NCBI GenBank assembly: GCA_020634235.1
Contig: JACKCB010000006.1
Location: forward strand, 62,001-126,000
Length of the DNA stretch: 64,000 nt
Source: Ardenticatenaceae bacterium
GTDB taxonomy: Bacteria > Chloroflexota > Anaerolineae > Promineifilales > Promineifilaceae
Direction of reading: 5' to 3'
Below the pieces are notes generated by a model. That model made no database searches. It was given only the letters and a program-made list of their open reading frames with translations, and was not told where the DNA came from. Shown one piece after another: positions 1 through 9,173 of this stretch. The position numbers were made by a program, and so were the translations under genes. Position 1 is the stretch's first letter, and each line of letters starts with the position of its first letter.

Positions 1-1
1 C

Positions 2-739
2 AGCGTGAACTGCCTCACGGGCCAGTTTGACCTGGTGGCCCCGACGGAGTCCTTTGCGGAGAAGATGCTGCGTATTAGCGGCGGTGCGCCGTCGCTGATT
101 GCGGCGACGCGGGTGTCGCACACCTGGCTGAACAATGACCTGATTAAGGCGTTGTTTGATGCCACCTGGGGCGGTGTCTTACCGACCTTCCCCGGCACCA
201 CGGCCAGTTACCCGGTGCGGCACAACCGGCTGGGGGATATCCTGAACTATGCCAAGTATTACTTGCCAATCTCGATGAGTGGCAGTGTGGATTACGTTAA
301 GGACCACTTTGAGATTTATCATGTGGTTGGCGATCCCACGCTGGAGCTGTGGCGGGAAGCGCCGCGGCGGATTACGCTGAAATCGTGGTTTGAGAAGCGC
401 TATCTGCACATTCAGTTGAATCCGGTGGTGAAGGAGGGGGTGCTGACGATCTGGTATGGCGACCGGCTGCTGCGCCGGCTGCAACCGTCGGCAACTTATG
501 TGAAGTTGGCCCTGCCGCTGGAGGAGATCCTGGAGACGCCGGAAGGGGAGCCGCTGAAGCTGCGGGTCTGCTTCTGGGCACCGGGTTACCGTATTCGGGA
601 GGTGCAGCCGAAGCTGGTGGTGGCCCCGGACGCGCTGCGGGTGATGGATGCCCCGGCCGGGGCGGTGGCCAAGACCAACGGTGACGGCAACGGGCACCGG
701 GTGGAGAAGAAGAAGTTGCAAAAGCTGGCCGGTTCGTAA
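2..739 (+). CDS. C-terminal part of a gingipain-like (C25) peptidase, cut by the window edge
   Basis: The frame is open to the left edge, so only the last 245 or so codons are visible and the true start lies outside. The first residues (SVNCLTGQFD) and the later GDPTLELW motif resemble the end of peptidase family C25 catalytic domains, where the caspase-like fold closes with an Asn/Cys-rich strand followed by a GDP-L motif. About 120 residues after GDPTLELW look like a beta-rich C-terminal domain. The last 25 residues are Lys/Gly-rich and hydrophilic. The catalytic His and Cys should lie upstream and cannot be checked. A C25-like secreted peptidase is the best reading, but the family call rests on the C-terminus only. 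Confidence 0.6.
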   Translation, partial: SVNCLTGQFDLVAPTESFAEKMLRISGGAPSLIAATRVSHTWLNNDLIKALFDATWGGVLPTFPGTTASYPVRHNRLGDILNYAKYYLPISMSGSVDYVKDHFEIYHVVGDPTLELWREAPRRITLKSWFEKRYLHIQLNPVVKEGVLTIWYGDRLLRRLQPSATYVKLALPLEEILETPEGEPLKLRVCFWAPGYRIREVQPKLVVAPDALRVMDAPAGAVAKTNGDGNGHRVEKKKLQKLAGS

Positions 740-815
740 TCCCCGGCCGGGAGACAGAAAAGGTTGGCCTGGTCGCTAAGCGGACCGCCCAAAAGCGAGT
801 TTGGACTTTCCGTCC

Positions 816-863
816 GTAGTAACCGCTTTAGCGGTCTGCACGGCTAAAGCCTTTACTACAAAC
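816..863. repeat. Dispersed palindromic repeat A, copy 1
   Basis: An imperfect hairpin (GTAGTAACCGCTTTAGCGG followed by a related arm ending in TTTACTACAAAC) lies between the peptidase gene and the HtrA-like gene. The same core is found inverted at 12876-12927. It is non-coding, with MITE- or REP-like size and structure. The gap 740-977 otherwise holds one CCCGGCCGGG palindrome at 742, three bases after the stop codon. Confidence 0.6.
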
Positions 864-977
864 TTAACTGCGAGCGAATCCTAAGTGGGCCGGGCCAACC
901 TTGTAAACAGCCGGGGAGCCAACAGATGGATGGGGCTAATCTGGCCGAGATTGGCCCCATCTTTTGCTGTGGCAACT

Positions 978-1877
978 TTAGCCGCGGTCGCTGAGGGTGA
1001 CGTTGAGGGTGCGCAGTTCGCCGCCGCGCACGATGCCGATGGGCAGCTTTTGGCCGACGCGGTCCCCGCTGAGCAGGCTCAGCAGGTCGTCGTGGCTGCG
1101 GATGGGCTGGCCGTCCAGGTTGACGATGGTGTCGCCCAGGACCAGACCGGCTTGTTCGGCCGGGCTGCCGGCCTCGACGCTGCTGATGAGCAGGCCGGTT
1201 TTCTGGTTCAGGCTTTCTTGCAGGGGTTGGGGCAGGCGGGCGGGCTGGGTGCTGACGCCCAGGTAGCCTTTTTTAACCCGGCCGTGGGTGAGCAGGGTGT
1301 TGGCGACGCGGCGTACGGTGCTGGTGGGGATGGTGAGGCTGACGCCGCGCAGCAGGGCGGAGGTGTTTAGCCCCAGGAACTGGCCGTTGGCGGCGACCAG
1401 GGGGCCGCCGGAGAAGCCGGGGTACATGAGGACGTCGGTTTGCAGGTATTGTTCGATCTGCCCCCCGGCCGGGCTGCGCCAGCGTTCGCCAATGGCGCTG
1501 ACGATGCCCAGGGTGGCCTGAATGTCCCGGCCGGGACGGCCCAGGGCGAGGACGAGCTGGCCAACCTGGGGGGTGTCGTGCCACCCGGCCGGGGTGAGGT
1601 CGGTGGCGTCTACGCGGAGGATGGCCAGGTCGGTGCTGGGGTCGCGCCCGACCAGGGTGGCGGCTAGCTGGTGGCCATCGGCCAGCCCCACGCTCAGGTT
1701 TTCGCTGCTGCGCAGGACGTGGTGGGCGGTCACGATGATGCCGCCGCCATCGCCGGAGGCCCAGACGATGCCGCTGGCGGGCATGCGGCGGCGGCCATAG
1801 ACGCTGACCACGGCCGGCCCGGCCGCGGCGACGGTCTGGACCATGTTGTCGGATAAGCTGATGAGGGTGTTGGACAT
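978..1877 (-). CDS. HtrA/DegP-like trypsin-family serine protease with one PDZ domain
   Basis: A 299-residue protein with a trypsin-like fold. The triad is visible as His in TAHHVL, Asp in STDLAIL and Ser in GFSGGPL. A C-terminal PDZ domain follows (about 200-295, with KKGYLGVSTQ and AGLVLGDTIVNLDGQPI). No signal peptide or membrane anchor is seen at the N-terminus, unlike most DegP/HtrA proteins, so it may act in the cytoplasm or leave by another route. The start is supported by AAGGAG six bases upstream of the ATG. It appears to be a single gene; the next gene upstream is a response regulator on the same strand. Family certain, substrate unknown. Confidence 0.9.
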   Translation of the reverse strand: MSNTLISLSDNMVQTVAAAGPAVVSVYGRRRMPASGIVWASGDGGGIIVTAHHVLRSSENLSVGLADGHQLAATLVGRDPSTDLAILRVDATDLTPAGWHDTPQVGQLVLALGRPGRDIQATLGIVSAIGERWRSPAGGQIEQYLQTDVLMYPGFSGGPLVAANGQFLGLNTSALLRGVSLTIPTSTVRRVANTLLTHGRVKKGYLGVSTQPARLPQPLQESLNQKTGLLISSVEAGSPAEQAGLVLGDTIVNLDGQPIRSHDDLLSLLSGDRVGQKLPIGIVRGGELRTLNVTLSDRG

Positions 1878-2005
1878 GGGTGTCTCCTTGTTGGTGATTG
1901 GTGATCTGTGACTTGTTAGCAGGTATCTTACCCGGCCGGGGGTGGGCGTAGATCAACTGTTTGGCGGGGTGGGGACCTGGAAGAATGGCCAGGTTGGGCG
2001 GGGGA

Positions 2006-2635
2006 TTAGAGCAGCAGCAGCCCCAGGCGGGTGGCGCGGACGACGGCTTCGGTGCGGCTTTGGGCGTCTAGCTTGCTCATGATGGCGGTGACGTGGAATT
2101 TGACGGTGTGCTCGCTGACGTCCAACTTCTGGGCGATGGCCCGGTTGGTGAGACCTTCGGCCAGAAGTTGCAGCACCTCTTGCTCGCGCGGGGTGAGGGG
2201 TTCGCTGAGGGCGGCTGTTTGCAGGGGGGCAGCGGTTTGCAGGGTGGTGGCCAGGCTGGGGTCTAGCAGGCGCAGCCCGTGCAAGATGGCGTTAAGGGCG
2301 GCCTGTATCTGGCTGCCGGTGGCGCTGCGCAGGAGCAGCCCCTGGACGCCGGCGGCCCAACTGTCGCTGGCGAGTTCGTCGTTGGGCAGCAGGGCCAGCA
2401 CCGGCCGGGGCAGTTCGCCCAGGTCGGGGGGGAGTTCGTCCGTTTCCCAGCCCAGGTCCCACAGCACAACGTCTGGCTGGTAGATGTCCAGGTTGGCCAG
2501 CAGATCGGCGTCGGCGGCTAGCTGGCCAATGATGGTTAGCCCCGGCCGGTCGGCCAGCAGGGTAGCCAGCCCGGCGCGCACCAGCGGATCGGCGGCAACG
2601 ATGAGCAGGTTGGTGGGGGTGTCTGTGTTGTCCAT
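2006..2635 (-). CDS. NarL/FixJ-family response regulator with LuxR-type HTH
   Basis: A 209-residue protein: receiver domain (about 8-120) with the likely phosphoacceptor Asp60 in VVLWDLG and acidic Asp16, then a LuxR-type helix-turn-helix (about 142-205) with LTPREQEVLQLLAEG and the recognition helix in SEHTVKFHVTAIMSKL. The frame stays open upstream, but the MDNTD start is chosen because it gives the standard family length and the upstream extension is low-complexity and overlaps the next gene. No histidine kinase gene is adjacent, so it is an orphan regulator. The usual receiver Lys region is poorly conserved (LLPNDE where a K is usual), so phosphorylation may be atypical. Confidence 0.88.
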   Translation of the reverse strand: MDNTDTPTNLLIVAADPLVRAGLATLLADRPGLTIIGQLAADADLLANLDIYQPDVVLWDLGWETDELPPDLGELPRPVLALLPNDELASDSWAAGVQGLLLRSATGSQIQAALNAILHGLRLLDPSLATTLQTAAPLQTAALSEPLTPREQEVLQLLAEGLTNRAIAQKLDVSEHTVKFHVTAIMSKLDAQSRTEAVVRATRLGLLLL

Positions 2636-2715
2636 GGCGGGATTATAGTGGGTTTTTGGGGCAGGGGGCAGGGGGGAAGGGGGTGGGGGAGGTGGTTGGC
2701 TGGCCGGGCTGCGCG

Positions 2716-3438
2716 CTAGCCGCCGGCCAGCAGCCGGATGCCCAGGCCGGTGATGATGGCCAGGGTGACGCTGGCCAGTAGTTCGGCAACGTAGAGGTTG
2801 GTCTGCTGGCGGTTGCGCACTTCGCGCCCTTCGGCCAGGAGGCGGGGCAGGGTGACCAGGGGCACCAGCACGTATTGCCCCAGCAGGACGAAGGTGGTGA
2901 TGAGCAGGCGCTCCAGCATGCCGATGTATTTGTCGGTGCCGCCGGCGAAGTTGGGCGGGCTGCCGCCGACAAGGCTGTAGACGAGGATTTTGACGATGAC
3001 CCAGGCGGGCATGAGGAGGAAGGCGTAGCCCATGAGCAGGGTAAGCAGCGGGGTTTGCTGGAGGGCGGCCAGGATGGCCCCGGCCGGGTTGGCCAGGGGT
3101 AAATAGCCGGAAGCGGTCAGGGCGATGAGAATGATGGTAAAATGGAGGGCCTGATCCACGCAAAAACGGATCAGCGCGGCGGGGCTAGGCCCCGGCCGGG
3201 GTGTGTGCTGGGCCAGCCACAACTGCGAACTGTCGATGGCGGTGTGGCTGAGGCCGATGAACAGTACCCAGGGCCACCAGCCGCGGTCAAAAGGCAGGCT
3301 AAAGAGCCAGGTGACCAGCAGCACGATGAGGCCGTGAGTGAGTACGCCTTTCTGGCAGGTGGCTTTCCAGTGGGCCAGGCGATCCGTTTGTAGGATAAAG
3401 TCGCCAGTGATGTGGGCAAAGAACATGGCGGTGATCAT
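2716..3438 (-). CDS. DUF3307 integral membrane protein
   Basis: A 240-residue membrane protein. The N-terminus (FFAHITGDFILQTDRLAHWK) and the following hydrophobic segments match the DUF3307 family, whose function is unknown. I see about six membrane segments. The start MITAMFF is chosen because AAGGA lies six to seven bases upstream; the frame also runs further upstream through the dispersed repeat at 3549-3574, which is clearly not coding. It lies divergent to the DUF457-like gene at 3667. Family call good, function not known. Confidence 0.75.
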   Translation of the reverse strand: MITAMFFAHITGDFILQTDRLAHWKATCQKGVLTHGLIVLLVTWLFSLPFDRGWWPWVLFIGLSHTAIDSSQLWLAQHTPRPGPSPAALIRFCVDQALHFTIILIALTASGYLPLANPAGAILAALQQTPLLTLLMGYAFLLMPAWVIVKILVYSLVGGSPPNFAGGTDKYIGMLERLLITTFVLLGQYVLVPLVTLPRLLAEGREVRNRQQTNLYVAELLASVTLAIITGLGIRLLAGG

Positions 3439-3548
3439 GGCGGGTCCTTGAGCGTTTGTCAGGTGGTCAGGTGGTTGGGTTGGTTTACGTATTCCGCTTG
3501 TAACACGGTTTCTATACAGCTCGTCGAGGTCTGCGCTTGTTGAGGACC

Positions 3549-3574
3549 GGTTCCCTTCGACAGGCTCAGGGAAC
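3549..3574. repeat. Dispersed palindromic repeat B, copy 1
   Basis: The core CCCTTCGACAGGCTCAGGG, flanked by GGTT/GAAC, is an imperfect palindrome located between the divergent genes at 3438 and 3667. A related sequence occurs at the right end of the window (63764-63813). The TTCGACAGGCTCAGG type of repeat is known to me from many bacterial genomes as a dispersed non-coding element. The rest of 3439-3666 shows no gene. Confidence 0.55.
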
Positions 3575-3666
3575 AGACCTGCGTGGTTGTTTCCGCTAAT
3601 TTGCCCATACAGTAGATCAGGAAGGTTTGTCTGGCTATGAAAAATATCACACTGGGAGTGTATTAG

Positions 3667-4197
3667 GTGCTGCCTACGGCGCATTTGGGGTTTACGCTGG
3701 CGGCCTGGCGGTTGGCGCGGCGGGTGGTGGGGCGGCGGTCCCCGGCCGGGGCGGTTTTAGGGCTGCCGGTGGATGGCCGGCTGTTGGTGCTGGCGGCGCT
3801 GGGGCCAGACCTGCTGGATAAACCGCTGGCCCCGTTTTTGTATGCGCGCACGGGGGCGACGAAGTTGTGGGGGCATACGCTGCTGCTGCATTTGTTGTTG
3901 GCGGGCGGGTTGTGGTGGTGGTTCCCGGCCGGGTGGGTGTATGGGTTAGCTTTTAGCGGCCACCTGCTGCTCGACGCCATCTGGTCGATGCCGGCCACCT
4001 TCTTCTGGCCGGCCTATGGCTGGCAGTTTCACCGCGCCTCCACCCGGCGGCGGCAGTTGGGCTTCTGGCGGGCCTATTGGGCCCGCCTGCGCAGCATGAC
4101 CCACATCCCCTGGCTGGAACTGCTGGGCCTCCTGGCTCTCCTGTGGGTCATCGCGGCGGAGCTGGTTGGCAGAGCCAGCGCAAAAGGACAACGCTAG
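3667..4197 (+). CDS. DUF457/YdjM-like membrane-bound predicted metal-dependent hydrolase
   Basis: A 176-residue membrane protein starting at GTG. His and Asp residues at expected places (TAHLGF at the N-terminus, LGPDLLDK, WGHTLLLH, SGHLLLDAIW) fit the YdjM/DUF457 family of membrane proteins, which are often annotated as metal-dependent hydrolases without biochemical proof. About four membrane segments are visible. It is convergent with the NAPRTase gene, with 46 bases between the stops. The GTG start gives the conserved MLPTAHLGF opening, though no strong ribosome binding site is seen. Confidence 0.65.
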   Translation: MLPTAHLGFTLAAWRLARRVVGRRSPAGAVLGLPVDGRLLVLAALGPDLLDKPLAPFLYARTGATKLWGHTLLLHLLLAGGLWWWFPAGWVYGLAFSGHLLLDAIWSMPATFFWPAYGWQFHRASTRRRQLGFWRAYWARLRSMTHIPWLELLGLLALLWVIAAELVGRASAKGQR

Positions 4198-4243
4198 CCA
4201 AGTCCCCACGCCGGGGCTTGAAGAACAGCGCCTGCCCCACGCC

Positions 4244-5806
4244 TCACGGAGTGCGCCCCACCTCTTGCCGCGCCGTGCGGATGAGCGTTTGCTTTAGCTG
4301 CCACAGCTTCTCTGTCAGCGAGACGTGGTAGATGTGGGGGTAGATGAGCCGCTTCACGCCGCTGTCCAGCCGTTCCAGGTCAGTCTGGCGGGCCTGGCGC
4401 ATGGCGTCGATGGGGGGCAGGTCGTAAACCAACTGCCCGTCCCGCAGCACCTCGACCAGCAGTGGTTCCATGCCGCTGATGTCGGCCGGGGCCAGGCTGC
4501 GGTAGACGTGCTGCTGGCTGGGGTGGCGCAGCAGCAGCGGGTCGGCTGTGGCTGGCGTTTCCTCTTCCAGGGCCAACAGGTCGGCGGTGGCGTGGTTATA
4601 CCGGTCATAGACGCGCCAGACGTGCTTCCGGCCGGGGTTGGGCGTTTTTAGCGGCGATTCCGATACCTTAATGGCCGGCACCCACGCCGCGCCGTTGTGG
4701 ATGGCCACCAGCTTATACACGCCATCCAGCGCCGCATCGCCGCCGGAGGTGATGAGCCGCGTGCCGACGCCATACACCAGCCGCCGCGCCAGATGGTCGG
4801 GGTCCACGCCGTAGCCTGGGGCTTCGTTCTCGATCTGGGTCAGGATTTGCCAGATGGTTAGCTCGTCCATCTGGTTGGAGAGGACGATGGCCGTATCGGG
4901 GAAGCCGGCCGCGTCTAGCTGGCGGGCGGCCTGGATGCTGAGGTAGGCCAGGTCACCGGAATCGAGGCGGATGCCCCCCGGCCGGTGTCCCTTGCGCCGC
5001 AGCTCGTGGAAGACGGTGATGGCGTTGGGGATGCCGCTTTCCAGGGTGTTGATGGTGTCTACCAGCAGCAGGCAATCATCGGGGTAAACGTCGGCATAGG
5101 CGCGGAAGGCGGCCAGCTCGCCTTCGCCCAGGGCCATGAAGGCCTGGATCATGCTGTGGGCGTGGGTGCCTTTGGGCGGGTAGCCCAGTACGGCGCTAAT
5201 GCCCATGTTGGAGGAGTGGTCGGCCCCGCCGATGAGGGCGGCGCGCGCGCCGGCGTTCACGCCCCGTTCGTGGCCGCGGCGCATGCCAAATTCCAGCATG
5301 GTCTGGCCCCGGCCGGCCTGGCTGATACGGGCCGCCTTGGTGGCGATGAGGGTCTGGTAGTTCAGGTAGTTGAGCAGGGCCGATTCCAGGATTTGGGCCA
5401 TGGCCAGCGGCCCTTCGATGACGGTTAGGGGGACGTTGGGGTGGACGACGCGCCCTTCGGGGATGGCGTGCAGGCTGATGCCGCTGAAGTTGCCGTGGCG
5501 GCGCAGCCAGGCTAGAAAATCCTCGGCGAACAGGGGGCGGCCGGTGCTGCCGGTCAGGCTGCGCAGGTAGTCGATTTCGGCTGCGCCGAAAGCGGCGGTG
5601 GCCATCCAGTCGAGCAGCCAGGCCAGGCCGGCGTTGATGGCGTAGCCTGCTTTGTGGTCGCCGTAGTCGGGGTAGCTGCGGAAAAAGTGGTCGAACTGGG
5701 CGGGGCGCTCGTGCAGACCCATGCGGAAGTAGAGCTGGGCCATGGTGAGCTGGTACATGTCGGTGAAGAGGATGCCTTCGGCCAGGGCTTGTTGGGAGCG
5801 GTTCAT
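4244..5806 (-). CDS. pncB: Nicotinate phosphoribosyltransferase
   Basis: A 520-residue NAPRTase that converts nicotinate and PRPP (with ATP) to nicotinate mononucleotide in the Preiss-Handler NAD salvage route. The N-terminus FTDMYQLTMAQLYF, the GTHAHSMIQAF motif, the phosphate-binding GIRLDSGDLAYLS segment and the YGVGTRLITSGGD region are all typical. Its length fits the longer bacterial NAPRTase type. It is a stand-alone gene between a convergent membrane protein gene and the UPF0182 gene. No clear SD is visible, but the start fits the family N-terminus. Confidence 0.93.
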   Translation of the reverse strand: MNRSQQALAEGILFTDMYQLTMAQLYFRMGLHERPAQFDHFFRSYPDYGDHKAGYAINAGLAWLLDWMATAAFGAAEIDYLRSLTGSTGRPLFAEDFLAWLRRHGNFSGISLHAIPEGRVVHPNVPLTVIEGPLAMAQILESALLNYLNYQTLIATKAARISQAGRGQTMLEFGMRRGHERGVNAGARAALIGGADHSSNMGISAVLGYPPKGTHAHSMIQAFMALGEGELAAFRAYADVYPDDCLLLVDTINTLESGIPNAITVFHELRRKGHRPGGIRLDSGDLAYLSIQAARQLDAAGFPDTAIVLSNQMDELTIWQILTQIENEAPGYGVDPDHLARRLVYGVGTRLITSGGDAALDGVYKLVAIHNGAAWVPAIKVSESPLKTPNPGRKHVWRVYDRYNHATADLLALEEETPATADPLLLRHPSQQHVYRSLAPADISGMEPLLVEVLRDGQLVYDLPPIDAMRQARQTDLERLDSGVKRLIYPHIYHVSLTEKLWQLKQTLIRTARQEVGRTP

Positions 5807-5888
5807 GGGGGCGTTCCGTGATTGGGTGGAGATTGGACCAATCTGGCCTGGCGGGTTGTGCCGCCAGGTGGGCCGATTGGTCCAATCA

Positions 5889-8807
5889 TCAGGGCGTGGG
5901 GGTCGCGGCCGGGGTGGGTTCGGGTACGGGGGCGACGCCGGTCAGGTCCATCAGGCGGTTCAGGTCCTGGCGCAGGGCGTCTAGCTCGCGGCCGTAGGTG
6001 GCCCAGTCGCCGGCGCGCTGTGCTTCTTCGGCGGCCAGGAAGTGGTCGTTGGCGGAGCGGATTAGCTCGTCGATGGTTTGGGTGTTGCTGGTGGTGGTGT
6101 CGTCCCCGGCCGGGGGCAATTCCACGCCTGTGTCTAAGATCTCTTGCAGGGCGTCGGTGACCTCGCCTTCTAGCATGGCCAGCAGCGCTTCATCCAGCGT
6201 TGCCTCCATGGCGATGCGGTTGCCGCTGGCCACAATGACCCGCTTTAGTTCGGGCAGGGCGCTGGTATCGGAGAGCAGGTAGATGGGTTCCACGTAGAGG
6301 AAGCTCTGGTTGATGGGCACGATGATCAGGTTGCCGCGAATGACCCGCGACCCCAGTTGGTTCCACAGCGAGAACTGCTGTGAAATGGCGGGGTCCTGGT
6401 CGATCAACCCTTCTACTTGAATGGGGCCGAAGACCAGTTCTTGCTTGGGTAGTTCGTAGGCCATGATCTGGCCGTAATGCTCCGGGTCGTTGCGGGCGGC
6501 AATCCAGGCGATCATGTTGCTGCGCCCGGCCGGGGTGTAGGGCTGGATCAACAAATACTCCGCCTTCTCCTCGCCCGGCAGCGGGAAGGTGACGTAATAC
6601 GGCTCCATGAACTGCTGGCCGCCATCAAAGACCTCCATTGGGAACTCCCACAAATCTTCCCGATTGTAGAACACCTGCACATCCAGCATGTGGTAGGTCA
6701 GGTACTGCTGGGCCTGGATGAGGAACAGGTCTTCCGGATAGCGAATGTGGTTGAGCAGGCCATCGGGCATGGCGGACAGCGGTTGAAAGAGGTCGGGGAA
6801 GATTTTGGCGTAGGTCTGGATGAGCGGGTCTTCGGTGTCGGCCAGGTAGAAGTTGACTGTGCCGTGGTAGGCGTCGATGGTAATTTTGACCGAGTTGCGG
6901 ATGTAGTTAATGCCCGACGGCACGGTGTCGGTGCCCACTGTGGTCGGTTCGCTGTAGGGGAAGTCGCGGCTGACGGTGTAGGCATCTTGCATCCATACCA
7001 GCCGGCCATCATCGGTCACGACAATGTAGGGGTCGTGGTCCAGGGCCAGGAAGGGGGCAATGCGCTGTACCCGCTCCTGAATCTGGCGGTGGAACATGGC
7101 CCGCGTCTCTGGCGTGATGTATTGGCTGAAGAGCAGGTTGGTGTCGCCAAAGCGGATGGCGAAGGCGAGCCGCTGCAGGAAGCCGCCCAGGGGGACGCCC
7201 CCGTCGCCCTCGTAGGAGGAGTAAACGTTTTCGCTGCCCTGGGGGAAGCTAAACTCTTTGAGGCCGCTGCCCACGAAGACCACGTTGTCGACCAGTTCGC
7301 CGTAGTAGACCTCCGGCCGGGTGATTTCAATGTCGATCACGCTCTGCGGCGGCAGATCCTTGATGTAGAACTCTGGCCGCCCCTCACGGGTGACCTGGTC
7401 TACCGGGTTCATGACAATGCCAAAGCCGTGGGTGAACTCCAGCTTTTCATTCACCCAGGTAGGGTCAGACAGCCCCTCCAATTCGCGCGCGGCCAGCATT
7501 ACCTGCTGCCGTTCGCCGTTGATGACGTAGCGGTCGATGTCAACTTCGCTGAATTCGTAATAGGGGCGCAGCTCTTGCAACTGGGCATATGTTTGCTGCA
7601 GCGGGCGGTAGTCCCACAGGCGGATGTTGCGCAGCGCCGTTTTGTTGTCTACCAGGTCGCCGGCCGAAAGCTGCGTGATGGGGCTGAAGGGCTGGCTGTT
7701 TACCTGGTCCAGGCCAAAACCACGGCGGGTGAAGTCGATGTTGTATTCAATGTAAGGCCGCTCCAGGGTGAGTTCGTTTGGCTCTACTTTGTAGCGCTGC
7801 TGCAAGGCGGGGTAGAGACTGCCCAGGACCACGGTGGCGACCAACCACAGGCCGCCAACGAGCAGCACCGGCCGGATGTCGGCGCGGAAGAAGAGCAGAA
7901 AAACGGCCAGGGCCAGCAGCCCCATCAAGATCATCTGCACCCGCAGGGCCAGCAAGGTGGCGTTCAGGTCGGTGTAGCTGGCCCCAAAGACCACGCCTCG
8001 TGGTGAGTAGAGCAGGTCGTAGATGTTTAGCCAGTAGCCCATGGCCCACAGCAGCAGCAGCAGGCCGAACAACAGGGCCAGGTGCTGGCGCATGGCCAGC
8101 GGTAAGGTGCCCCACTGGATGCGCTGCCCCTGGATACGCGGCAGGTTGTTGACCAGGTAGATACCTACGGTGCCGATGATGGCCAGGAAGATGAGCGGCA
8201 GCAGCCAGCCCTGCAGAAAACGGTATACGGGCAGTTGAAAGATGTAGAAGCTGAGGTCGCGGTTGAAGATGGGATCGGTCTGGCCAAAGGGAACGTGGTT
8301 GAGATATTGGAGGAAGAGGTTGTAGCGACCGCCGGCGATGCCCGCGGTGATGTAGGCGAAGAAGAGGGCGGCGGCGGTGATGAGCCAGCGGATGCCCGGC
8401 AGACGGAGGATGGGCAGGCCGAGGGGCGCGCTGGCGATGGCCATGCGGCGGGCGATGATCCAGTTGCCCCACAGGAAGAGGGCGGCCAGTAGGAAGAAAA
8501 TGGTGAAGGTGATGAGCTGGCTCACCAGTTGGGTTACCCAGACGCTCTGGTAGTTGACGCCTTTGAACCAGAGCCATTCGGTGTAGGTGTTGATGAGCCA
8601 GGTGAAGCTGGCCAGGAAGATGAGGCCGATGACCAGCAGCCAGACCCAACGATTGGTCCACCAGGGCTTGAGTGTCCCCGGCCGGGGTGGGGGCGGCGTT
8701 GGCGGTCCTTCTTCGCTGTCGCGTCTCTTGTTCTCTTCTCGCCAGCCGGCCTCTTCCATGGCCCGGCGGAAGATTTCGGGAATGTCGTCTTGGGGCGTGC
8801 GACTCAT
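5889..8807 (-). CDS. UPF0182 (COG1615) large membrane protein
   Basis: A 972-residue protein of the UPF0182 family. A short charged N-terminus (1-48) is followed by about seven transmembrane helices (roughly 50-335) and a large soluble region to about residue 890, probably outside the membrane. A proline/threonine-rich tail (PEPTPAATPTP) ends the protein. The family occurs in actinobacteria, cyanobacteria and Chloroflexota and its function is not known. AAGGAG six bases before the ATG supports the start. The full family length is present. The stop lies 82 bases from the start of pncB, so the two could be cotranscribed. Confidence 0.88.
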   Translation of the reverse strand: MSRTPQDDIPEIFRRAMEEAGWREENKRRDSEEGPPTPPPPRPGTLKPWWTNRWVWLLVIGLIFLASFTWLINTYTEWLWFKGVNYQSVWVTQLVSQLITFTIFFLLAALFLWGNWIIARRMAIASAPLGLPILRLPGIRWLITAAALFFAYITAGIAGGRYNLFLQYLNHVPFGQTDPIFNRDLSFYIFQLPVYRFLQGWLLPLIFLAIIGTVGIYLVNNLPRIQGQRIQWGTLPLAMRQHLALLFGLLLLLWAMGYWLNIYDLLYSPRGVVFGASYTDLNATLLALRVQMILMGLLALAVFLLFFRADIRPVLLVGGLWLVATVVLGSLYPALQQRYKVEPNELTLERPYIEYNIDFTRRGFGLDQVNSQPFSPITQLSAGDLVDNKTALRNIRLWDYRPLQQTYAQLQELRPYYEFSEVDIDRYVINGERQQVMLAARELEGLSDPTWVNEKLEFTHGFGIVMNPVDQVTREGRPEFYIKDLPPQSVIDIEITRPEVYYGELVDNVVFVGSGLKEFSFPQGSENVYSSYEGDGGVPLGGFLQRLAFAIRFGDTNLLFSQYITPETRAMFHRQIQERVQRIAPFLALDHDPYIVVTDDGRLVWMQDAYTVSRDFPYSEPTTVGTDTVPSGINYIRNSVKITIDAYHGTVNFYLADTEDPLIQTYAKIFPDLFQPLSAMPDGLLNHIRYPEDLFLIQAQQYLTYHMLDVQVFYNREDLWEFPMEVFDGGQQFMEPYYVTFPLPGEEKAEYLLIQPYTPAGRSNMIAWIAARNDPEHYGQIMAYELPKQELVFGPIQVEGLIDQDPAISQQFSLWNQLGSRVIRGNLIIVPINQSFLYVEPIYLLSDTSALPELKRVIVASGNRIAMEATLDEALLAMLEGEVTDALQEILDTGVELPPAGDDTTTSNTQTIDELIRSANDHFLAAEEAQRAGDWATYGRELDALRQDLNRLMDLTGVAPVPEPTPAATPTP

Positions 8808-8881
8808 TTAAGACTCCTTCAAAACGGCTGTTCAGCCGGTAAGCCTGCCAATTCCTCTCATTGTAGCTGACTTTTCGCTTC

Positions 8882-9145
8882 TTGCGTATCCCGGCCGGGC
8901 TTGCCGGCCGGGGCCGGGTAGACCACAATAGGCAAACCGACCCGGCCCGCCACTACGACCATAACGCCCGCTGGGGCGATGGCAACGGCCACAGCCACGT
9001 GCGCGCCGCCCTGCTGGGGCCTTCGCTCACCGTGCCCTTTGTGGGCGGCCGGCTGACCCTGGGCACCTGGCAGCAAATCATCTACGTCGATTTTGACAAC
9101 CGGCCGCGGCAGCGGGAACTGGTTGCCCAACTGCTGGGCGAGTAG
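8882..9145 (+). pseudogene. 3' remnant of a yjbQ/UPF0047 (secondary thiamine-phosphate synthase) gene
   Basis: The last 60 or so residues (GNGHSHVRAALLGPSLTVPF, then GGRLTLGTWQQIIYVDFD) match the C-terminal half of YjbQ/UPF0047 proteins. A full family member has about 135-140 residues; here only about 65 are recognisable. The first 20 codons (TTG start) are CCGGCCGG-rich filler, and an in-frame TAG at 8864 closes the frame upstream. No N-terminal YjbQ sequence is present between this piece and the UPF0182 start at 8807. It is most simply the 3' end of a gene whose front was deleted. The strand is opposite to both neighbours. Confidence 0.7.
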
Positions 9146-9173
9146 GCGCGGCGCGTTCCGTCGCTGAGCATGT

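Noticed and set aside
4200..4219. AAGTCCCC/GGGGCTT hairpin between convergent genes as a terminator
   Set aside because: Short stem and no T-run on either side.
6477..8006. A 509-codon plus-strand open frame
   Set aside because: Antisense to the UPF0182 gene, which is a full family member.
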